Source: Lytechinus pictus
Taxonomy: Eukaryota; Echinodermata; Echinoidea; Temnopleuroida; Toxopneustidae
Length of the DNA: 64,000 nucleotides
Assembly: GCF_037042905.1 (NCBI RefSeq)
Contig: NW_026974141.1
Span: forward strand, 3,588,001 to 3,652,000
Reading direction: 5' to 3'
The notes beneath the pieces were generated by a model. It searched no databases, was not told the DNA's origin, and was given only the letters and a program-made list of their open reading frames with translations. The position numbers and the translations under genes are program-made. This document shows, in pieces, positions 10,367 to 21,589 of the stretch. How positions within the stretch are numbered: the first letter of the stretch is position 1; each line of letters begins with the position of its first letter.

Positions 10367-11407
10367 TCACCTGCATAGCAGAGTGAGACTATATGTACTC
10401 CTCTTCCGACGGCGGCGGCGTCAACATTGGAATCTTAACTAAGGTTAAGTTTTTGAAATGGCACCATAACTTAGAAAGTATGTGGACCTATTTCATGGAA
10501 CTTGGACATAAGGGTAATCAAATATTACTAAACATCCTGCCCGAGTTTCAGGTCACATGACCAAGGGCAAAGGTCAGTTAGGGTCAACAAACTTTGGCCA
10601 TGTTGGGAATATGTCCCGGGGGGGGGGGGCACTCAGTATATAATGCATAGTGGGTATGTGCCGCGGAGGGGACCCCCATTTTCACACTCAAATTTTCGTT
10701 CCGAGGCATAGCATTTTTGTCTTATCGAGACAAAAAACAAAGAAAGCCGCTCCAAGGCATAGCACTTTGTTCTTATCGAGAAAAAAAAAGAAAGAAATCC
10801 GCTCCAAAGCTTCGCATATTTTTCGTTACGCCGTTCCGGTCGCAAGAAAAGCGGCCGCCGAGCGCTGTCCGACCATCGTCTCTGCGCTAGCGCACCCAGC
10901 GGAGGCCGCGTATAGCTGCATCATGCACGCATATGCCCGTTCCATAGGGGTACATACGCACGTACTCGCACGCTGGCGATCCGTTCCAAGGACCCCCGTT
11001 TTCACAAAATTGTAGTTCCGAAACCCGTTCCGAGGACCCTCCTTTTTACAATAAGCCCGCTCCAAGGCCCCCGTTTTTTGTCTCGCCCGCGGCACACCCC
11101 TACCACTTTTTTGGTCGAGTGCCCCCCCCCCCGGGGAATATGTGTTGAATTGTCATTATAATTGAGAAAGTTCATGGATCTAGCTCATGAAACATTGACA
11201 AAAGGGTAATATAGTATGAATGATTGTTTTGCACATGTCTTAGGTCACATTATTATGGTCTAAGGTAATTTTTGGACAATGGACATAATATTTTATTATC
11301 ATATTGTTTTCTTCTGTGAATAATTATTCATTAGCTCTTTTCAAAGGCAGCTCTGCTTGCTATATCAAATTGCGTATTGCAGGCGAGACCGCCAGAGGCG
11401 TACCACT
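10367..11407. repeat. Dispersed repeat (CTCACCTG ends) in intron 2, with an inserted MITE
   Basis: It starts at TCTCACCTGCATAGCAG and ends around CAGGCGAGACCGCCAGAGG, so its ends are partly inverted (CTCACCTG / CAGGCGAG). The body holds part of a ~180-bp unit with phrases such as GTCACATGACCAAGG and AACTTTGGCCATGTTGG that recur several times at 15130-15980. The unit is interrupted at 10615-11135 by a separate G-rich-ended element. The family is unnamed here; no protein is encoded. Confidence 0.7.
10615..11135. mobile_element. 521-bp MITE with C/G-run termini and 8-bp TSD
   Basis: The ends are inverted copies beginning CCCGGGGGGGGGGGCACTC, followed on both sides by a GTGCCGCGG block. An exact 8-bp direct repeat GAATATGT flanks it (10607-10614 and 11136-11143), and the surrounding ~180-bp repeat continues across the insertion. 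The interior contains repeated phrases such as CCGCTCCAAGGC. An 8-bp duplication fits the hAT superfamily, but with no transposase this is inference. Confidence 0.8.
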
Positions 11408-12208
11408 TGTTTATTTATCTATTTAAAAATTTATTTTTACTTTCTTTCACTTGAAATTTAGTGCAGTTAAAGTGATCTCTGATCTCAAGTCCCCTTTAAA
11501 GTGGGATGTTTCTCATTCACTTGTACACAAATCTCAAGTGAGAGGCCAGCCCGGTCAATAAATGTTTGGAAAGCATGAAGTTCACCGAAATTTGGAGTCC
11601 GATGCTTGGATTTGTAATGATCTCTAAGTATAACTCTCTTAGAAGTCTTTCTGTAATTCATCCAACATCCACGTATGATGTAATGTACACAGAAACGTTC
11701 TTAAAGCCAAACCATAGTCTACTTGCTGAGACTAGCAATTCTATAGCGTTACCATCTTCCAGACAGCGCCGCATCTATTACGTAACAGCTCTCTGGAATG
11801 GAGGAGACAAGTAACTTTGCAGGCGCGAAGTTTAAAAACAGAAGTTAGAACAAATTGCCCAGAGAAACCCCCTCGGGCTATTGAATGATTGACGTGTAGG
11901 GGCTTTAGCAAAACCCTAGTTAATGTGAGAACTGAGAATATCGGCATTACATTGAATTTTGTGTTATGGTTTCTTAATGCGGTTGAATAGGATGTCCTAA
12001 AACTTGTAGAAACATACTATTGCAACACAGCCCTGAGAGGGTGACCTGCGAATAAACATGAAGCTATAATCTCTGGTCTGAAGCCTTGTCTGACTGGCCC
12101 ATACTTTCTGAACGGTCAGACCCTTTAACATATTCTATTGTAGGGGGAGTGAGTAATCAATCAAATTGTTTGTAACGCCACATACACAATTATTTTTATT
12201 CCGTTTAG
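11408..12208. other. End of intron 2; no feature recognised
   Basis: Mixed sequence with no clear exon or repeat boundary, ending in a TCCGTTTAG acceptor before exon 3. Open frames here are short and lack recognisable domains. Confidence 0.4.
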
Positions 12209-12502
12209 ATGATGTGAACGTTCCATTCAGATGGCTAGAATCACTCCAGTTTGTTGAACCAATGGTAGGATCAGGAGAAGGTCAAACAGAACCATCTCTG
12301 CAAGATGTGCCAGATGCGAGTGGATCTATACCTTGGAGCACGTTGGCTGGATCCTTTGATGCAGACAGTGGTGATGACTTCGAAATGGAACCAAAGAAAG
12401 TCCAAGACCCACAGCTTGTGCGTATCCAGAGTTTGGAAGTTCAAAGAGACTTTCACAATGCTTTTGATAGACGTCTTCATGGTGGCAGTAGTTCAGGAAA
12501 TT
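12209..12502 (+). CDS. SWIM zinc-finger protein gene, exon 3
   Basis: The TTTAG acceptor joins exon 2 in phase 1 to give G-N-D-V-N-V-P-F-R-W. The exon is acidic (SFDADSGDDFEMEPK) and ends GGSSSGN in phase 1 before a GTGAGT donor. The frame is open across its whole 294 bases while the intron side soon closes. It has no named domain; it links the SWIM finger to the basic C-terminal tail. The splice phases on both sides agree with exons 2 and 4. Confidence 0.7.
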
Positions 12503-13070
12503 GTGAGTTACATTCATACTATTCATTGAAATTGACAAATACCAAAAAACATGTTTTATTCAATCTATAGATGACATGAGTGCCACTATGCTCTTAAAAA
12601 TAAATTTAAAACAAAGTCGTATCATGTGAAAAAGTGATGCTACAAATCAGTATTTATTTATATTCTGATAAATATTCTGAGAGTAGTGACATTATTATTA
12701 TTACTGTTATTATTTTATTCAGCAATTTCAGAGTAATGAATACAGAAAAAATAGGCAATCACAAGTTACATGCATGAAAGTAATCGCAACATAGTGTTGT
12801 ATTCTCACTGATTTGACCTCAAAACAATGAACATTTTCATGATGAATCATGGATTGACAAAGCATTCCACTTAAATGATAGTGTTCTACATTTGTCGTTT
12901 CATATTTTTTTTATTGTGCATGAATTATTTTGATGATGTTTGCATGAATTTGTTATTTGCCATCCATTTACATGTTCATGGTTTCAATGCATGTGTCTAA
13001 CAGAAACACTTTCACAAGAGGAAGAAGAAGAAGCAGCAGGCAAGGTGATTGAACAGGGAAAGGGTTTGAT

Positions 13071-13583
13071 TCGGGGGGGGGGGGGGGTTGACGAGTGGAT
13101 ACCATGCGCGACCATGAGATCTCAAAAAGCACCTTAACACGTATTTTCCATATTCTGAAAATGCACCACTTAACAAGTATTGGCTGGGGAAACCCTACCC
13201 CTAACAAGTATTGGAAACAAGACGATACTATTGGCAAGTATTCCCTGAATTGAAATACGGACGTCGGTCATGGGTTTTACCTTTACCTACATCATTGGTT
13301 TTAGTACAGCCCCACTCGCGCAAATCGTAATCTTAACACATAGTGTTAATTCTTGGGGCAAAAAGTGCTTTATAAAACATTTTTGTCTTGATTTTTATAC
13401 CCTCGCAAATTTTGACCCTAAACACGCAGCTTTCATGGAAACCCTTTTTTCATTATTTTAGTGTTTTTGACACCCTTATTATGTTACGTCAGTAACATGT
13501 CCTATCTTGAAAACGACATCCTTTTTACATGTTTTTTGGTCGCGCATGATATCCACTCGTCAATGTAAGTGCCCCCCCCCCGC
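13071..13583. mobile_element. ~510-bp G-run-ended MITE in intron 3
   Basis: The left end is CGGGGGG... followed by TTGACGAGTGGATACCATG. The right end is its inverted counterpart, with CATGATATCCACTCGTCAA before the C-run. A 7-bp direct repeat GTTTGAT flanks it (13064-13070 and 13584-13590). No coding capacity. It resembles the element at 10615-11135 in its G/C-run ends but has a different inner sequence, so it is a separate family. Confidence 0.75.
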
Positions 13584-14423
13584 GTTTGATGATTTTAACC
13601 CAAAACATTTGTATCAATCAGGTACAATGCAAATGATCAACAGTGTTGAATGTTCAAAATCTAACAGATTCTAAATGTCATTCATGTGTTGAATATAACT
13701 CATTTTTTATTATCTTTAATATAATTCATTTTTTATTATCTTAATTTTCCATTCTTGTTCTGCATGACTTTTATGATGTGTTACCTCAATATTGTGCCAA
13801 TGGATTAAGAGCATCTGATCATTTTGCATGAGTAAGTAGAATTATTTGATATGTGTTTTTAAACCATTGATCTTCACGTCCCAACATACAATAACATGAA
13901 TATCAGTCATTGTTTGTTAAATTTTCACAGATAAAAAAAAGCAAAGGGAGTAAAAAATTAATGAAGGCATCTATCAATCCATCCATCCATAGATATGTTT
14001 ATCAGTTTATCTAAAAATAATTAGTATGTGCATTTGATATTTTTCCCTAAAATAAATTTTCAATAACATCTAAACTATGCAAATAGTACAACTTGTTTTG
14101 ATGAGGATCATGCCTTTATAGAGTTGTGCATGCATCAGCATTTTTTTATGAGGCAGTAAAGGTCATGATAACACTTTGAAATCGACCAGTAACCTTATTT
14201 GAGAATTGACCTCAGAGCATTTTGATTTGCAATTGCCTTTTTAAACAGCTCTCACATGTTACAGTTACTGTAGTTATATTTTGTTTGATAAATTAAAATT
14301 TAACCTATTTTTGAATCACTGTTATTTTTATTTTAAATCATGTTTATCATTCATTTGTGTATTTTTTATCTATGAAATACATGTGCCTGTTGACTTGAAG
14401 TATTTTCTTTTCTTTGGTTTCAG
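13584..14423. other. Rest of intron 3; AT-rich, no gene
   Basis: Very AT-rich with short repeats (for example a doubled ATTCATTTTTTATTATCTT near 13700-13740). It ends in a TTTGGTTTCAG acceptor before exon 4. Nothing else is recognised, and the stretch 12503-13063 is similar in character. Confidence 0.4.
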
Positions 14424-14908
14424 CTCCAAATCATTTGGAGGAAGGTCTTCAGGAAATGTTTGAAGACATGAAACGAAGACTTCAAGGAAATCCCGAGGTG
14501 TTTGAGGGCCCTGTAAAGAAAATGTTGAAAAGCTATTCAAAGTTGAAAGGGAATAACAGTTTAACCTCAGCCATGAGTATGTTTGGTCGGTATAATGGTA
14601 TCAACTTTGCAAAGCGTACATGTACATCATCAAAGACCAAGGCTACTGATCAGTCACCTCTCACCTCTGGGCCCAGCATTGGTGTTCAACCGTTGTCAAT
14701 CGCCAGGAGAAAAGTGAAGCTTGGGGGTAGGAGAAGCTTAACAAGGGGCCGGCCAACCAAGCAAGCTGCGACTCAGGAACATGGTTATGCCAAAGGATCC
14801 CACTCTCAATCAGGGATTCCAAAGAGGGCAAGAGTAGCTGCACCACATTCACTGAGCCATGCCACTACAATGTGCCAGTCTCTTGGAAAGACTCACAGTT
14901 CTAAGTGA
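14424..14908 (+). CDS. SWIM zinc-finger protein gene, exon 4 (C-terminus)
   Basis: A strong acceptor joins exon 3 in phase 1, giving S-P-N-H-L-E-E-G. The exon has a helical stretch (MFEDMKRRLQGNPEVF), then a basic tail with VQPLSIARRKVKLGG and TRGRPTKQAA, ending HSSK before TGA at 14906-14908. The pairing of a VQP-x2-IARR segment with an R-G-R-P AT-hook-like segment is, from memory, typical of the C-terminus of invertebrate SWIM-finger proteins related to transposases, and suggests DNA contact and nuclear location. The four exons sum to about 355 residues with all phases compatible. No AATAAA lies close downstream. Confidence 0.75.
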
Positions 14909-15129
14909 ATCTTAACAGTGCATATATGCCCAGGGGGATCAAGAATAGTTTGATTCCTTAACTATAAAATCTGGGGTCTTCATTCAAAAGTTTTTTCTCT
15001 AAATACTGGTCATAAATCGCGACAACCAGGTATGCAGCTCTGATGTTTCGCGTGTTAGAAAAAAAAACGTGGTTTCATGTAAAAAATCAGTGCAACTTGT
15101 GTTTTAAGTCCATATTTATAAATCTTTTA
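14909..15129. other. Sequence downstream of the SWIM gene stop
   Basis: Probably 3' UTR at its start, but no canonical AATAAA was seen nearby, so the transcript end is unknown. The stretch holds only A-rich runs and no recognised repeat until the CTCACCTG-ended family begins at about 15140. Confidence 0.3.
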
Positions 15130-15985
15130 CCATTTTTGTCTCACCTGCATAGCAGCCACCGCTCTTCGGCGGTGACTATCAAATCTTAACCATAGGTTAA
15201 GTTTTGAAATGACTGCATAACTTAAAAAGCATATAGACCTAGTTCATGAAACTTGGCCATAAGGTCAATCAGGTATTACTGAACATCCTGCCTGAGTTTT
15301 GAGTCACATGACCAAGGTCAGAGATCATTTAGGGCCAATTAACTTAGACCATGTTGGGGGAATCAGCATCAAAACCTTAACTTAAGGTTAAGTTTTTGAA
15401 ATGTCATCATAATTTAGAAAATATAGGGACCTAGCTTGTGAAACTTGGACATAAGGTTGATCAAGTATTACTGAACATCCTGCTTGAGTTTTACGTCACA
15501 TGACCAAGGTCAGAGGTCATTTAGGGTCAATGAACTTTGGCCAAATTGGAGGTATCTGTTGAATTACCATCATAACTTCGAAAGATTATCAATCAGATTC
15601 ATGAAACTTGGAAATACAAGTTATCATGTATCACTGAACATCTCATGCGAGTTTCAGGTAACATGACCTAAGTCAAAGCTCATTTAAGGTCATTGAACTT
15701 TGGCCATTTTGAAGGTACATGTAATTATTAGATTGCTGTCATAACTTTCAAAGTTTATAGATATAAAATATAAAGATATAAAATGTGGATATAGGGGTAA
15801 TCAAGTATCACTGACAAGTTTTAGATCACATGATCAAGGTCAAATGTCAATGAACGTAGTATTGTATAATATGAATGTTTTTTTTGTGAATATTTATTTT
15901 AAAGTAGTTTTCAAAGTCAGCACTGCTGCTATATTGAATAGCGTGATACAGGTGAGACAGCCAGAGGCATTCCACTTGTTTTTTT
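15130..15985. repeat. Array of degenerate ~180-bp tandem units, same family as 10367-11407
   Basis: The array begins TCTCACCTGCATAGCAG and ends CAGGTGAGACAGCCAGAGG. In between, the unit repeats about four times. Each has a CATGAAACTTGG block, a TACTGAACATC block, a TCACATGACC(A/T)AGGTCA block and a GAACTTTGGCCA block. Units have drifted by substitutions and small indels. A further fragment of the same unit lies at 16541-16690. The paired CTCACCTG/CAGGTGAG ends suggest a mobile origin. Confidence 0.75.
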
Positions 15986-17930
15986 TTTTTTTTTGGGGGG
16001 GGGGGGGGAGGGGGGAGCACCCCGAGCGCCCAACCGTCAGTATGTCACTGTCCAAAGGCACCATAACCTTTGTAGCACACAATGAAAGGATTTGAAAAAA
16101 AGAAACACTCTCTCCCATACTTTGGTAAAAAAAATTGTTCTTACCTAAAGAAGGAACATTAAAAACTAAAAAAGAACATATAAAAAGGAACAACAGAACT
16201 ATTCAAGCAAATAATTAGACTTGGAAATTAATTTTGACTGTATAATTCGAAAATTATGGCAAAAATAATGAAAAAGATGAGAGGAAATCTGCTGATTAGC
16301 AAGAAGTCCAACCATCATATTTATCATTTCATGCCATTTTGGCGCAAGCCTCATTTTTAGCTCCAGAAAAAAAAACATTCCAAAAACATTACGCTCAAGC
16401 ATGAACAAAACTAAATCATTTTAATGGCAATTGAAGTATAAGACTTCAGAGCACCTATTGACACCAAAATATAGAGATCATAATTTGAAACAAAAATTTT
16501 ATAGACTTTTCAAATCTGTCCCGTTTTTTTTAATACGCATTGTAGGGGTAATCAAGTACCGGGTATCACTGACAAGTCTTAGGTTGCATGATTAAGGTCA
16601 AATGTCATTAATTGTCAATGAACATAGTATTGTATCATTTTATGAATTGTGTTTTTTTGTGAATAATTTTGGTATAGTCTTTTTCAAAGTGATTAAAAAA
16701 ACCCAAAGGGAATAGGGTTACGTTCTTATTTGTATGAAGTTGAACATATATCCAAAACCATCTAAAGTCATCCTGTTACCACATTATTGTCTAAAGGTTA
16801 TTGTTGATATTACGTAAAAGGGTTCCGAAAACTATTTGAGTTTGTAACAGAGCTGATATCAGATATCTTTCTGAATGCATTTCAAATAAAGAGGAAACAA
16901 CGTTTTTTAATCCGCTGTATTCCAATGTGATTTTGTATTGAAAATGAATATTTGAAGATATTGTCTAGTGATGAAGAGTGATGCTGAGCAAAGTGCTGAA
17001 AGAATGTGTGAGGGCAAGTTTTTGTAGTATTTTTCCTAATAGACCTTCTGGTATTGACTTGTTCTGAGGTTTTCCCAACCTGAAATACTCTTCAAAATCA
17101 CAGAGTATACATTTGCAGCAATGCTTGGTAGTACGCACCTGTTGGACAAAGTTCAGTAGTAGCTGTGATAAAAGACTGAGATAGATGAATAGAGAGGGGA
17201 AAAGGGAGAGGAGTGAGAAAGAATGAAAGGGTAGGATGAAGTACAAGGAGATTGATTTTGGAGAAAAGATTTAGAAGAATTGGGCCTTAAGCAAGAGGGG
17301 ATAATGCTGAAAAAGAAAGTCTATCCAAGCAGAAAAACCAGATGAATAAAACAAAACGTTTGAGGAAAATTGCACAACTAAAAGAAAATTATGAAATTTT
17401 TATCATGAAAAACTAAAAAAATCACAAGACAAATTGCTGATTTTATGAAGTCATGGATGTACCACTAACCATTTATTTGTATTCATACTGTAAAAATTCA
17501 TCATTTGACCAATCACATAATTTATTCAGAACTTCAAGTTAACCTTTTCATATTGTTATGTACGTAGGCCTTCTTAAAATATCTAATGAACTCAAAATAT
17601 TGAGCTTGTCTATACTTATACCTTAAATCACTCAATTATAAATATTGAATCATTAATTAATATAAAGTCTGTAGTAATGGAAACAAGAAAAAAAAACATA
17701 TCTATCATCGAGATATCCTGGTAAAAGTGTTGAGGAAATCGAAATTTCGAAACAGTAAAATTTCATAGTAATGATATACTAGCAGATAAAATAAATGGTT
17801 AAGTAGTGCACGTATGATGTCAGCAAGTTGGTTATTGCCCAGTGATTTTCATTTCATTAAAATTTCATAACTTTCTTATTGTCTGATTTCCCTCAAACTT
17901 TTTAGTTCTGTCAATCTGATTTTTCTTGTC
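15986..17930. other. Gene-free AT-rich stretch with low-complexity runs
   Basis: It starts with a T-run followed by a G-run near 15978-16015, then AT-rich sequence. A fragment of the ~180-bp repeat lies at 16541-16690. At 17850-17910, phrases such as CATAACTTTCTTATTGTC match the arms of the TTAA-type MITEs seen at 29085-29665 and 41090, so a decayed member of that family may end here. No coding exon was recognised. Confidence 0.45.
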
Positions 17931-17934
17931 CTGT

Positions 17935-17937
<3 letters not shown>

Positions 17938-17965
<28 letters not shown>

Positions 17966-18098
17966 GGGGGGGGGGGTTGGGTTATCTTTCCTGTTAAGAA
18001 AAATTTGATAAAGAAAGAAAGAATGGAAGGTAGAGACAGGGGAAGCGGTGGGGGGGGGGGGAGCCCCCCCTCCCACACACACACACACACATCTTATC
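17938..18098. repeat. Low-complexity block: T-run, G-run, G/C runs and (CA)n
   Basis: A run of about 27 T is followed by about 10 G at 17938-17976, then AAGAAAGAAAG, a G-run, a C-run and (AC)n at 18045-18092. The runs resemble the G-rich termini of the hAT-like elements further on but no complete terminal repeat was found. Confidence 0.6.
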
Positions 18099-18121
18099 TG
18101 CCCCATAATAATGATAATATA

Positions 18122-18424
18122 AAATAATAATAATAATAATAATAATACAGGTATATTTACCCAGGGAAGCCGCTTCAGTTCCGAAAACTGTTCTCCCAGC
18201 GGGCCCTGCTATTATTATTACCCCGGCTTTAGCTGGGCTGCCTAGGCGCTCAAAGCATTCAAGGAATTTCTTCCTACCGGGTACCCATTCATCTCACCTG
18301 GGTTGAGTGCAGCACAGTGTGGATAAATTTCTTGCTGAAGGAAATTACGCCATGGCTGGGATTCGAACCCACGACCCTCTGTTTCAAAGTCCGAAGACTA
18401 ATCCACTGGGCCACAACGCTCCAC
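18122..18424 (-). mobile_element. tRNA-derived SINE with (ATT)n tail
   Basis: On the minus strand the head carries a perfect pol III A box (TGGCCCAGTGG, at 18403-18413) and B box (GGTTCGAATCC, about 18359-18369). A unique body follows, ending at ACCTGTATT and then an (ATT)n run at about 18122-18147. The head, tRNA-unrelated body and microsatellite tail are the three parts expected of a SINE. From memory the body resembles a SINE family common in marine deuterostomes; I do not assign a name. Target duplications were not established. Confidence 0.8.
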
Positions 18425-18639
18425 ATCGTATTTCTATAGCCATGATAGCGCATATAACTGCAGAAGCAGTCCCTGTATATGTGCTTTATAAACAGCTAGA
18501 GAAAAGCAAACGTTCGCATATCAATACCGTAAATACAGACAAAATTCAACGACAAAATGAGCCTATTTAACAACAAATGCAGGTCTTGAGTTGGTAAATC
18601 GCAAGAGAGCAATGCTACGGAAGCTTAAAAGTGCCACCG

Positions 18640-19735
18640 AGATGACGAGATAATTCCTCGTCTTCTCGACTTTTTGGGTCCGATAAAGCGAGAAGGCGTG
18701 ATCCGGTATCTCATCTTCTCAGCCTTTTTTTGTCCAATAAGGCGAGACGGTGAAATTCCAAATCTCGTCTTCTCGACTTCTCGGATACGAGAAGGCGATA
18801 AAGCGAGATTCCAAATCTCGTCTTCCCGACTTCTCGGCTATGTGAAGATGAGAAAGCGAGATTCTAAATCTCGTCTTCTCGACTTCTCGGGTATGTGAAG
18901 GTGAGAAAGCGAGATTCCAAATCTCGTCTTCTCGACTTCTCGGGTATGTGAAGGTGAGAAAGCGAGATTCCAAATCTCGTCTTCTCGACTTCTCGGGTAT
19001 GAGCAGATGAGAAGGCGAGATTCTAAATCTCGTCTTCTCGACTTCTCGGGTATGTGAAGATGAGAAAGCGAGATTCCAAATCTCGTCTTCTCGACTTATC
19101 GGGTATGAGGAAATGAGAAAGCGAGATTCCAAATCTCGTCTTCTCGACTTCTCGGGTATGTAGAGGTGAGAAAGCGAGATTCCAAACCTCGTCTTCTCGA
19201 CTTCTCGGGTATGAGCAGATGAGAAAACGAGATTACAAATCTCGCCTTCTCACCTTCTCGTACCCGAGAAGTCGGGAAGACGATATTCGGAATGTCGCCT
19301 TCTCCCCTTCTCGTACCCGAGAAGTCGGGAAGACGAGAATTGGAATGTCGCCTTCTCCCCTTCTCGTACCCGAGAAGTCGAGAAGACGAGGTTTGGAATC
19401 TCGCTTTCTCACCTTCTCGTACCCGAGAAGTCGGGAAGACGATATTCGGAATGTCGCCTTCTCCCCTTCTCGTACCCGAGAAGTCGGGAAGACGAGAATT
19501 GGAATGTCGCCTTCTCCCCTTCTCGTACCCGAGAAGTCGGGAAGACGAGAATTGGAATGTCGCCTTCTCCCCTTCTCGTACCCGAGAAGTCGGGAAGACG
19601 AGATTCCAAATGTCGCCTTCTCCCCTTCTCGTACCCGAGAAGTCGGGAAGACGAGAATTGGAATGTCGCCTTCTCCCCTTCTCGTACCCGAGAAGTCGGG
19701 AAAACGTGATTTGGAATTTCACCTTCTCGCCTTAT
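18640..19735. repeat. 53-bp tandem repeat array (left arm)
   Basis: The unit is built around the hairpin-forming GAGATTCCAAATCTC, followed by GTCTTCTCGACTTCTCGGG. Successive copies at 18911 and 18964 are exactly 53 bp apart. About twenty copies are present. Orientation flips near 19240: before it the strand reads CTCGTCTTCTCGAC, after it CGAGAAGTCGGGAAGACG. Because 53 is not a multiple of three, open frames of 130-230 codons appear on both strands; these are repeat artefacts. Confidence 0.9.
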
Positions 19736-19890
19736 TGGACCAAAAAAGGCTTAGAAGACGAGATGCCGGATCACGCCTTCTCGCCTTCTCGGACCAAAAA
19801 AGTCGAAAAGACATTGAATTATCTCGTCATCTCGGTGGCACTCTTAAGCTTTTTACAGAGGCGAGAGGGCTCGTGTTCTGGGGACATCCC

Positions 19891-20016
19891 GATAGACCGC
19901 GGGTCCGTTAGACCGCGGGTCCGATAGACCGCGGGTCCGTTAGACCGCGGGTCCTATAGACCGCGGGTCCGATAGTCCGCGGGTCCGATAGACCGCGGGT
20001 CCGATAGTCCGCAGTG
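19891..20016. repeat. 16-bp tandem repeat, left inner arm (eight units)
   Basis: The unit is GATAGACCGCGGGTCC with variants GTTAGACC and GATAGTCC; the last unit is degenerate. Each contains the SacII palindrome CCGCGG. The inverted partner array is at 25850-26040. The sequence between this array and 20095 is unique and also has an inverted partner. Confidence 0.9.
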
Positions 20017-20154
20017 TGTGTAAAATTATGATCAGATATATCAAATGTCATCGAGAGGTCCAAAGGTCAAATGATACGAGGCCATGGGGTTCTATCAGGT
20101 GCGGATCCATGGGGGGCCGAGGGGGAACTGCCTCACCCCCCCCACCCCAGCTCA

Positions 20155-20990
20155 AAAAAGAGGGGGGAAGAGGGGAAAAGAGAGAGAATAAAAAAAGAGA
20201 GAGGAAGATGGGAAAAGAAGAGAATAGAAGAGAGAGTGAGAAGGAGAAAGTAAGAGAAGAAGAGAAGAAAAAGGGGAAAGGAAAGACAAAGAAAAAAAGG
20301 GAGAAGAAAAGGGGAAAGAAGAAAAAAAAAGAGGAGGGAAAAAGAAGAGAAGAAAAGAAAGAAGAAAGGAAAAGGAGGAAAAGGAAGAAAAAAAGAGGAA
20401 GGAAGAGAAGAATTTTTAAATAGAGGAAGATGGGAAGAAAGATAAGAAGAAAGAGAGAGAGAGAGAGGAAGAGGGGAAAGAAAGAGAAGAAAGAGGGAGA
20501 AGGAGGAAGGGGAGGGAGAGAAGAAAAAAATAAAAAGAGAAAAAAGGGGGAAAGGAAAGAAAAAGAAAGGGAGAAGTAAAGGGGGAAAGAGAGAAAAGTT
20601 GAAGAGGGAAAAGAAAGAAAAGAAAAGAATAACGAAAAGGGGGAAAAGAAGAAGAAAAAAAGAGGAAGGAAGATAATAATATTTAAAGAGAGAGGAAGAT
20701 GGGAAGAAAGATAAGAACAGAAAGAGAGAGAGGAAGAGAGGAAAAGAGAAGAAAAAAAGAGAGAGTAAGGGGGGAAGAGAGGAAAAACGAGAAAAGAGAG
20801 AGGAAAAGAGGGAAAGAAAAGACAGAAAAAGAGAAGAAAAGGGGGAAAGAAAAGATGGGGGAAAAGAGAAGAAAAGGGGGGAAAGAAGAGGGGGAACGAA
20901 AGAGAGAAAGAAAGAGAAAGGAAGGAAGGGGAATGAGGATAAGAGAAAGAAAAAAAAGAAAGAAAGGGAGATGGGAAACGGAAAAGGGAG
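20155..20990. repeat. ~835-bp purine tract
   Basis: The plus strand is almost all A and G with scattered single T or C. It has internal near-repeats: segments beginning at about 20410 and 20690, each with a GAGGAAGATGGGAAGAAAGATAAGA-like phrase (no longer identity is claimed). The open frames across it (Lys/Arg/Glu-rich on plus, Phe/Ser/Leu-rich on minus, up to 295 codons) are compositional artefacts. Such tracts can form triplex DNA. Confidence 0.9.
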
Positions 20991-21000
20991 ATGTTGACCT

Positions 21001-21157
21001 GGGGAGCGTTTCATCAACATTTTTGTCCGACAAATTGTCAGATCTGATATCTTTCCTTAATTTTGATTTTGAGAGTCACTTATTCTATGGTAACTGTCGG
21101 ATAAAAGGGGACTTGTCGGATAAAACGTCCGACAAGTCCTTTCATGAAACGCTCCCC
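21001..21157. mobile_element. 157-bp MITE nested in element A
   Basis: The ends are inverted: GGGGAGCGTTTCATCAAC on the left and the reverse complement of GGGGAGCGTTTCATGAAA on the right. Internal copies of TTGTCCGACAA-like and TTGTCGGATAAAA sequences are also inverted. No clear target duplication could be assigned. The ends resemble those of PIF/Harbinger-type MITEs (GGG...GTTTCAT), which is a weak inference. Confidence 0.65.
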
Positions 21158-21164
21158 TGGACGT

Positions 21165-21430
21165 CGATTTGATGGCGCCAAAATGACGTTCGAACTATGG
21201 GGCGCCGAATTGATGTTCGATCTAGCGGGGCACCGAATTAATGTTCGAACTAGGGGAGCGTTAATTTGACAAATATAATGCGACAAATACATGTTTCAGA
21301 GAGGGGGAGGGAGGGCAAAGTTATATTTCACATGGGGGCGCCAAGTTTATGTTCAACCGAGGGCGCCAAATGTACCTTGAACTTAGAGGGCTTCACGCAA
21401 ATTCATTTTCGACCGGGGGCGCAACATTGC
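21165..21430. repeat. Degenerate ~30-bp tandem repeat
   Basis: Five or six drifted copies of a phrase like GGCGCCGAATTGATGTTCG followed by AACTAGGGG or similar. The copies near 21165-21260 are clearest; those near 21330-21420 are more degraded and interrupted. No coding sense. Confidence 0.6.
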
Positions 21431-21589
21431 TCGTATTGCCTGTTTATAGTAAAATATATGTCCTGCCCAAAAAACTTAAATTAATGCGGCTGAATTAAAA
21501 TATCCCGTTTTAACGATAACAGAAAAAACAATGTTTTCGAGTTTTAAGTCTGTTTAGCGAGATAGATACCCTGTTCAGGGTCACAAAAA

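Noticed and set aside
12166-12570. Single-exon 134-codon gene
   Set aside because: The frame extends past consensus splice sites at 12208/12209 and 12502/12503; the part between them fits exon 3 of the SWIM gene.
18640-19735. Possible CRISPR-like array
   Set aside because: The 53-bp units are contiguous without unique spacers, the array inverts midway and the context is eukaryotic transposons.
19219-19927. Overlapping 211- and 230-codon ORFs rich in SYPRSRED-like repeats
   Set aside because: They lie in the 53-bp hairpin tandem array, occur on both strands and in several frames, and have no start context or domain. Repeat artefact.
20133-21020. 295-codon Phe/Ser/Leu-rich ORF on the minus strand (membrane-protein-like)
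   Set aside because: It is the translation of the pyrimidine strand of a purine tract. Composition alone explains the open frame and hydrophobicity.
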